The notes beneath the pieces were generated by a model. The model ran no database searches. It saw only the letters and a list, made by a program, of their open reading frames with translations, and was not told where the DNA came from. A program made the position numbers and the translations under genes. Shown in pieces: positions 24,914 through 28,315 of a stretch of DNA of 28,315 nt. This DNA comes from Lentisphaeria bacterium (GTDB taxonomy: Bacteria > Verrucomicrobiota > Lentisphaeria > Victivallales > Victivallaceae), in contig CAAGED010000043.1 of the NCBI GenBank assembly GCA_900768505.1, positions 1-28,315 on the forward strand. The letters run 5' to 3'. Every line of letters begins with the position of its first letter. The stretch's first letter is position 1.

Positions 24914-26005
24914 ATGCCTTTCGATCGTGGAACTCTTGCCGTTTCGGTTTTCCAACTGCGCGATCCGCTGCCGGAAAATTATATTGAACTCTTCGCCGCC
25001 AAAAAAGCCGGAATGCTTGATGACATTCAGGACGAACCGCAAATCGGCTTCGTCAGCGGCCGTCACCTGCTGGAAAGCACCATCGACGAAACTACCGCCA
25101 TGCGGGGAGCCTACCTCTTCCTTCAATTGCGCAAGGCCGAGCGAAAGATGCCAGGTGCGTTACTGAACGCCATCTGCAAGCGGGAGGAACTTATTTACAT
25201 GATGGCCAACGAAACCATCGTCGTCCCCAAACGGGTACGCGCCTCCATAAAGGAGGAGGTTTTGGAAAAACACTTGATGAAAATGCCGCCAGCCATAAGC
25301 GGAATACCGTTTCTCTACGATCCGGCCGCCAAACTTCTCTACGTAGGCGCAACCTCCCAAACTCAGCTGGATATGTTTATCAGTGAATTTTATTCCGCCG
25401 TAGGAGTTGAGCCGCTGCAAATCACACTGGAATCAATTATCGAGGACGAATTTGGCAAAACACTCTCCGCACTGCCGATCATGAATTTTTCCGAATGTAA
25501 ATCCGATGATATCACTCCGGGAAGGGATTTTCTCACCTGGTTGTGGTTCTTCAGCGAAAACGAAGGCAAGGTTGTGGACGATGAATGCGGCGAATTTGAT
25601 GTGCTAATTGAGGGTCCTCTGGTGCTCTCTTTTGCCTCCGAAGCCAGCGGTGCCGCCGAAACCAGTCTGAAAAAAGGCGAATCTCCGCTTCACAGTGCCG
25701 AAGCAAAAGCCGCCCTCACCGTCGGCAAAAAACTGCGCAAGGCCAAGATAAATATGACCAACAACGAGCAGGTTTGGAGTTTCACCTTCGACGCCGACCG
25801 CATGGCTTTCACCGGTTTAAAACTGCCGGAAGGCGAGGTTATGGAGGAGACGGAACGCTTCATCGACCGGGTGCAAAAGCTTTACATTTTCCAGCGTGGA
25901 ATCTGCAACTATCAGAAAAAATTCATTCAGGAGCTGCTCGATCCCAATTATGCGGATTACGAAAAACAAATCCGACGCTGGGTGAATGACCGGGAGAGTC
26001 TGTAA
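24914..26005 (+). CDS. RdgC-like recombination-associated protein
   Basis: A 363-residue protein whose layout parallels E. coli RdgC (303 residues), a ring-shaped DNA-binding protein that modulates RecA. Corresponding segments are 'IGFVSGRHLLES' (E. coli GWVPPMG region), 'YLFLQLRKAERKMPGALLNA' (ICARKEEKILPSPVIKQAL), 'VPKRVRASIKEEVLEKHLMK' (LKDEVLHSLLPRAF), 'GIPFLYDPAAKLLYVGATSQ' (MMWIDTVNGLIMVDCAS), and 'LRKAKINMTNNEQVWSFTFD' (KVVTKLALDWQQRIQFVM). The identity is low and the protein is about 60 residues longer, so the assignment is family-level. AGGA lies about 10 nt before the ATG. It heads a plus-strand group with the DUF486 and LD-carboxypeptidase genes, spaced by 46 nt and 2 nt. Confidence 0.75.
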   Translation: MPFDRGTLAVSVFQLRDPLPENYIELFAAKKAGMLDDIQDEPQIGFVSGRHLLESTIDETTAMRGAYLFLQLRKAERKMPGALLNAICKREELIYMMANETIVVPKRVRASIKEEVLEKHLMKMPPAISGIPFLYDPAAKLLYVGATSQTQLDMFISEFYSAVGVEPLQITLESIIEDEFGKTLSALPIMNFSECKSDDITPGRDFLTWLWFFSENEGKVVDDECGEFDVLIEGPLVLSFASEASGAAETSLKKGESPLHSAEAKAALTVGKKLRKAKINMTNNEQVWSFTFDADRMAFTGLKLPEGEVMEETERFIDRVQKLYIFQRGICNYQKKFIQELLDPNYADYEKQIRRWVNDRESL

Positions 26006-26051
26006 ATCTTCGGCAAATTGATTTCGGAACAACTTTAAAAGAGATTTTTTA

Positions 26052-26405
26052 ATGAAAACCCAATATGTCGTTTTGAGTGTAGCCATGTTGTCAGTGGCAA
26101 ACATCTTCATGACCTTTGCCTGGTATGCTCACTTGAAGAATTTGCAGCATAAGGCCTGGTATATCGCCGCCATTGTAAGCTGGGGAATCGCTTTCTGCGA
26201 ATACATGATTCAAGTGCCGGCCAACCGAATCGGCTACAACGCCGCCGGATTAACCGCCGGACAATTGAAAATCATTCAGGAGATTGTCACCTTGAGTGTA
26301 TTCATTCCCTTCTCGTTTTTCTACTTGAAAGAGAGTTTAAGCTGGAATTATCTCTACGCCGCCATCTGCATGGCCGGAGCAGTCTACTTTGTGATGCGGG
26401 GTTGA
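26052..26405 (+). CDS. DMT-superfamily/DUF486 small membrane protein
   Basis: A 117-residue inner-membrane protein with four predicted transmembrane helices: about residues 5-25 ('VVLSVAMLSVANIFMTFAWY'), 35-55, 75-95 ('IVTLSVFIPFSFFYL') and 99-115. The segments 'TFAWYAHLKN', 'WGIAFCEYMIQVPANRIGY' and 'KIIQEIVTLSVF' are close to the DUF486 consensus. The function is unknown; the fold resembles half of a drug/metabolite transporter. GAG in AAAAGAG lies about 9 nt before the ATG. The stop is separated from the next ATG by two nt, indicating translational coupling. Confidence 0.9.
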   Translation: MKTQYVVLSVAMLSVANIFMTFAWYAHLKNLQHKAWYIAAIVSWGIAFCEYMIQVPANRIGYNAAGLTAGQLKIIQEIVTLSVFIPFSFFYLKESLSWNYLYAAICMAGAVYFVMRG

Positions 26406-26407
26406 TT

Positions 26408-27361
26408 ATGCTTAAATATTTGCCGGAGGATTTTAAAAAAATCGCAGTTATCGCCCCGGCAGGCGCCGTCGCAACTGAACGAGTAGTTGCCGGTATCGCC
26501 TGCCTTGAGCAATTGGGGGCGGAGGTTGTTCTGGCGCCTAATTTCTGCTGCGGCGGAACGTCGCCATATCTCTCCGCGCCGCTGCCACAGCGGCTTAATG
26601 ACCTGCACTGGGCATTCACCCAATCCGGGGCGGATGCAGTCTGGGCCATCCGGGGCGGTTGCGGCAGCGCCCAATTATTGCCGCATATCAATTATCGGAA
26701 ATTGCGGAAAAATCCGTTGCCGCTGATCGGATTCAGTGACATTTGCGCTCTGCAATTGGGGCTGCTGCGAAACCGAGCAATCAAATGTGCAATTTCCAGC
26801 CCGATGGCGGCAAAATTACCGGAAGTTATGGCATTGCCGGAGCTGGAGCTCCGGCAATGCGCGGCATCGGCGGCGATGGCGCTGAATTGCAGTTTTACTT
26901 CACAGCGTCCTCAGGAAGAAATTTGTCCGCTGCCAACCCAGACGCCGCTGAAAAGGTTGAATTTCGAGCAGCACCCGGAGAATTTTTCCGGAGTGGCACT
27001 GGCACTGAATCTGTCCATTCTAGTTAGTTTGTGCGGAACACCGTATATCCCAAAATTCACGGATCGGGTGATTATTCTTGAGGATCTAAACGAGCCGATT
27101 TATAAGCTGGACCGGATGCTGCACCAGTTGAGTCAGAATAAAACTTTCCGGGGATGCGTGGGGGTAATCTTCGGACAATTCAGCAATTGCGCCCGGAACG
27201 AAGCGGAATCGCTTGCAATGCAAAATATTTTTACCGAATTTTTACAGCGTGAAAATATGCCGGGCCTGATGAATTACCCGCTGGGACATGATTTGCCCAC
27301 CTTATCAATCAACTCCAATCAGTTGATTAAAGTGGAACAGGAACGGGTATTTATCGCTTAA
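26408..27361 (+). CDS. ldcA: Muramoyltetrapeptide LD-carboxypeptidase (S66 family)
   Basis: Cytoplasmic peptidase that trims murein tetrapeptides to tripeptides during cell-wall recycling. The S66 triad is visible: Ser110 in 'LIGFSDICALQ', Glu225 in 'VIILEDLNEPIYKLDRML' and His294 in 'YPLGHDLPTLSI', in the right order and spacing (known LdcA: Ser115, Glu217, His285). The beginning 'IAVIAPAG' and 'GADAVWAIRGGCGSAQLLPH' are also diagnostic. The 317 residues fit the family. The ATG at 26408 is chosen; a TTG at 26402 would overlap the DUF486 stop and add two residues. It is the last gene of the RdgC-like operon. Confidence 0.94.
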   Translation: MLKYLPEDFKKIAVIAPAGAVATERVVAGIACLEQLGAEVVLAPNFCCGGTSPYLSAPLPQRLNDLHWAFTQSGADAVWAIRGGCGSAQLLPHINYRKLRKNPLPLIGFSDICALQLGLLRNRAIKCAISSPMAAKLPEVMALPELELRQCAASAAMALNCSFTSQRPQEEICPLPTQTPLKRLNFEQHPENFSGVALALNLSILVSLCGTPYIPKFTDRVIILEDLNEPIYKLDRMLHQLSQNKTFRGCVGVIFGQFSNCARNEAESLAMQNIFTEFLQRENMPGLMNYPLGHDLPTLSINSNQLIKVEQERVFIA

Positions 27362-27427
27362 AACGGGATTTTTTTTATGATAATCAATAAAAACGTATCT
27401 TTTAAGCTGCAAATTGAATTTGAGCGG

Positions 27428-27455
27428 TTGTTTATTTGCAAAAGTGAGCTACAAT
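27428..27455 (+). promoter_or_regulatory. Possible promoter of the oxidoreductase gene
   Basis: TTGTTT (27428-27433) and TACAAT (27450-27455) are 16 nt apart, 62 nt before the ATG at 27518. The -10 is good and the -35 only moderate. Confidence 0.4.
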
Positions 27456-27517
27456 AAATTTGTTTTTTATTTACCAAAAAAACACATAATTTCAACTTAT
27501 TATCGGAGCAAAGAAAT

Positions 27518-28198
27518 ATGAGCAAAGAAATAAAAATTATCGTCGCCGGCGCCGGTTGCCGCGGTACCATCTACGCACTTCAGGCCATTGAACAAGCCGG
27601 AGTAAAAGTTGTCGGCGTAGCAGAACCCCGGGATGAATATCGTCAGAACATTATTGACAAATGTAATGTTCCTCCGGAAAATGTCTTCCACTGCTGGAGC
27701 GAAATGGCCGCCAGAGAGAAATTCGCCGACGCGGTGATTATCGCAACTCAGGATTGCATGCACAAGGAGCCAGCCATCGCCTTCGCCAACAAGGGTTATC
27801 ACATTCTGCTGGAGAAACCGATGGCGCCCAACGCCGAAGATTGCAAGGCCATTGTGAACGCCGCCAGAAAAAACAACATTATTCTGGCCGTTTGCCACGT
27901 TTTGCGCTACACCCGTTACACCCAAATGCTAAAGGAAGTGGTGGATTCCGGCGAAATCGGCGACATCGTAAGCATTGAACACACCGAGCCGGTAGGTTTC
28001 TGGCATCAGGCTCACTCCTTTGTCCGGGGTAATTGGCGCAATTCCAAGGAATCCTCCCCCATGCTGCTCCAGAAGAGCTGCCACGATTTGGACTGGATTC
28101 GTTACATCATGAATTGCAAATGTCACAAGGTCAGCTCATTCGGCTCCCTCTACCACTTCCGCAAGGAACATAAACCCGCCGGTGCTGCCGATTACTGA
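27518..28198 (+). CDS. Gfo/Idh/MocA-family oxidoreductase, 5' part interrupted by a group II intron
   Basis: NAD(P)-dependent sugar/polyol dehydrogenase fragment of 226 residues, against 330-400 or more for the family. The Rossmann start 'IIVAGAGCRGTIYALQAIEQ' uses a GAGCRG motif. 'GYHILLEKPMAPNAEDCKAI' carries the catalytic Glu-Lys-Pro motif, and 'VCHVLRYTRYTQMLKEVVDS' and 'SCHDLDWIRYIM' are the later family signatures (the His-Asp pair included). The chain breaks off after 'KEHKPAGAADY': the stop TGA is formed by TG of the gene plus the first intron base. In related proteins this place continues GA-x-x-C-L-D-C-P, so the broken codon was probably Cys. GGAG lies about 9 nt before the ATG. The intron is in the opposite orientation and cannot splice out of this mRNA, so the gene is likely inactive. 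Confidence 0.9.
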   Translation: MSKEIKIIVAGAGCRGTIYALQAIEQAGVKVVGVAEPRDEYRQNIIDKCNVPPENVFHCWSEMAAREKFADAVIIATQDCMHKEPAIAFANKGYHILLEKPMAPNAEDCKAIVNAARKNNIILAVCHVLRYTRYTQMLKEVVDSGEIGDIVSIEHTEPVGFWHQAHSFVRGNWRNSKESSPMLLQKSCHDLDWIRYIMNCKCHKVSSFGSLYHFRKEHKPAGAADY

Positions 28199-28238
28199 TC
28201 GGGTAGGAAGAAACTGTTGCCAGTTTCCTCCCCCCTAA

Positions 28239-28272
28239 GAACCGTACATGCGAGTTTCCCCACATACGGCTC
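28239..28272 (-). ncRNA. Group II intron domain V
   Basis: A 34-nt hairpin on the minus strand, beginning GAGCCGTATG and ending GTACGGTTC. It has the catalytic AGC triad at positions 2-4, a 5-bp distal helix capped by GAAA, and the two-base bulge near the distal stem. This matches the canonical 34-nt domain V in length and layout. Confidence 0.92.
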
Positions 28273-28315
28273 AAGCCTTAATAAGACACTGATTCCTCAG
28301 CATCCGGCCACAGGA
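28271..28315 (-). CDS. Possible C-terminus of the intron-encoded protein
   Basis: From the window edge, 14 sense codons (SCGRMLRNQCLIKA) run to a TGA at 28271-28273 that overlaps the first two bases of domain V. Such a position fits the end of a reverse transcriptase/maturase frame, but the fragment is too short to identify with confidence. Confidence 0.35.
   Translation of the reverse strand, partial: SCGRMLRNQCLIKA

Larger units (their letters stand above)
28198..28315 (-). mobile_element. Group II intron, 3' end only (runs off the window)
   Basis: Retroelement ribozyme on the minus strand. The 3' part is complete: domain V at 28239-28272, then domain VI as a long hairpin (28200-28236) with a GCAA loop and the end CCTACCCGAT, closing at 28198 with the AY terminus expected for group II introns. 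The branch-point adenosine would be the A opposite 28204, 7 nt from the 3' end. The flanking exon is the Gfo/Idh gene. The reverse-transcriptase gene should lie beyond 28315. Confidence 0.9.

Overview
The window looks like a chromosomal segment of an anaerobic, Gram-negative (LPS-bearing) bacterium, most likely of the PVC superphylum and probably Lentisphaerae (Victivallales-like). The clues are: two pseudopilins of the 'FTLIELLVV' type common in that phylum; a helix-turn-helix/PTS-EIIA fusion (an arrangement I also associate with Chlamydiae) near an HPr-like gene; a class III (oxygen-sensitive) ribonucleotide reductase; a GT9 heptosyltransferase; TolB; and a Gfo/Idh/MocA oxidoreductase. The taxonomic call is inference from gene content. 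Genes are moderately GC-rich and the intergenic DNA is very AT-rich.

Layout. 1-4145 (minus): glnS with its terminator, preceded by a 717-residue protein of unknown function. 4235-8041 (plus): a small CxxC envelope protein, a pseudopilin, then the anaerobic ribonucleotide reductase locus with a putative NrdR-type control region, ending in a bidirectional terminator. 8090-12622 (minus): a lipase-like hydrolase, a SanA-like protein, a secreted unknown, a GT9 glycosyltransferase and a metallophosphoesterase. 12901-13306 (minus): RNase P RNA with its promoter. 13584-14644 (plus): HTH-EIIA and HPr-like regulators. 15075-24656 (minus): nitroreductase, pseudopilin, HNH nuclease, COG2509 flavoprotein, LolA-like protein, Lon, FolC and TolB. 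24914-27361 (plus): a likely operon of an RdgC-like protein, a DUF486 membrane protein and an LD-carboxypeptidase. 27518-28315: a Gfo/Idh oxidoreductase cut off by the 3' end of a group II intron in the opposite orientation.

The most striking observation is at 5857-7987. NrdD ends right after its zinc-knuckle cysteines, and the segment carrying the glycyl-radical motif (R-V-C-G-Y) is a separate 42-residue gene. That gene has its own strong Shine-Dalgarno site, lies 28 nt downstream in another reading frame, and precedes the shared terminator. The enzyme therefore appears to be split, with the radical glycine supplied in trans. Other points of interest are the antisense group II intron that breaks a Cys codon of the oxidoreductase, a GGU-to-GGC change in the tRNA-CCA-binding loop of RNase P RNA, and an HPr that keeps His15 but lacks the regulatory serine. 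No CRISPR array, tRNA or DNA transposon was seen.
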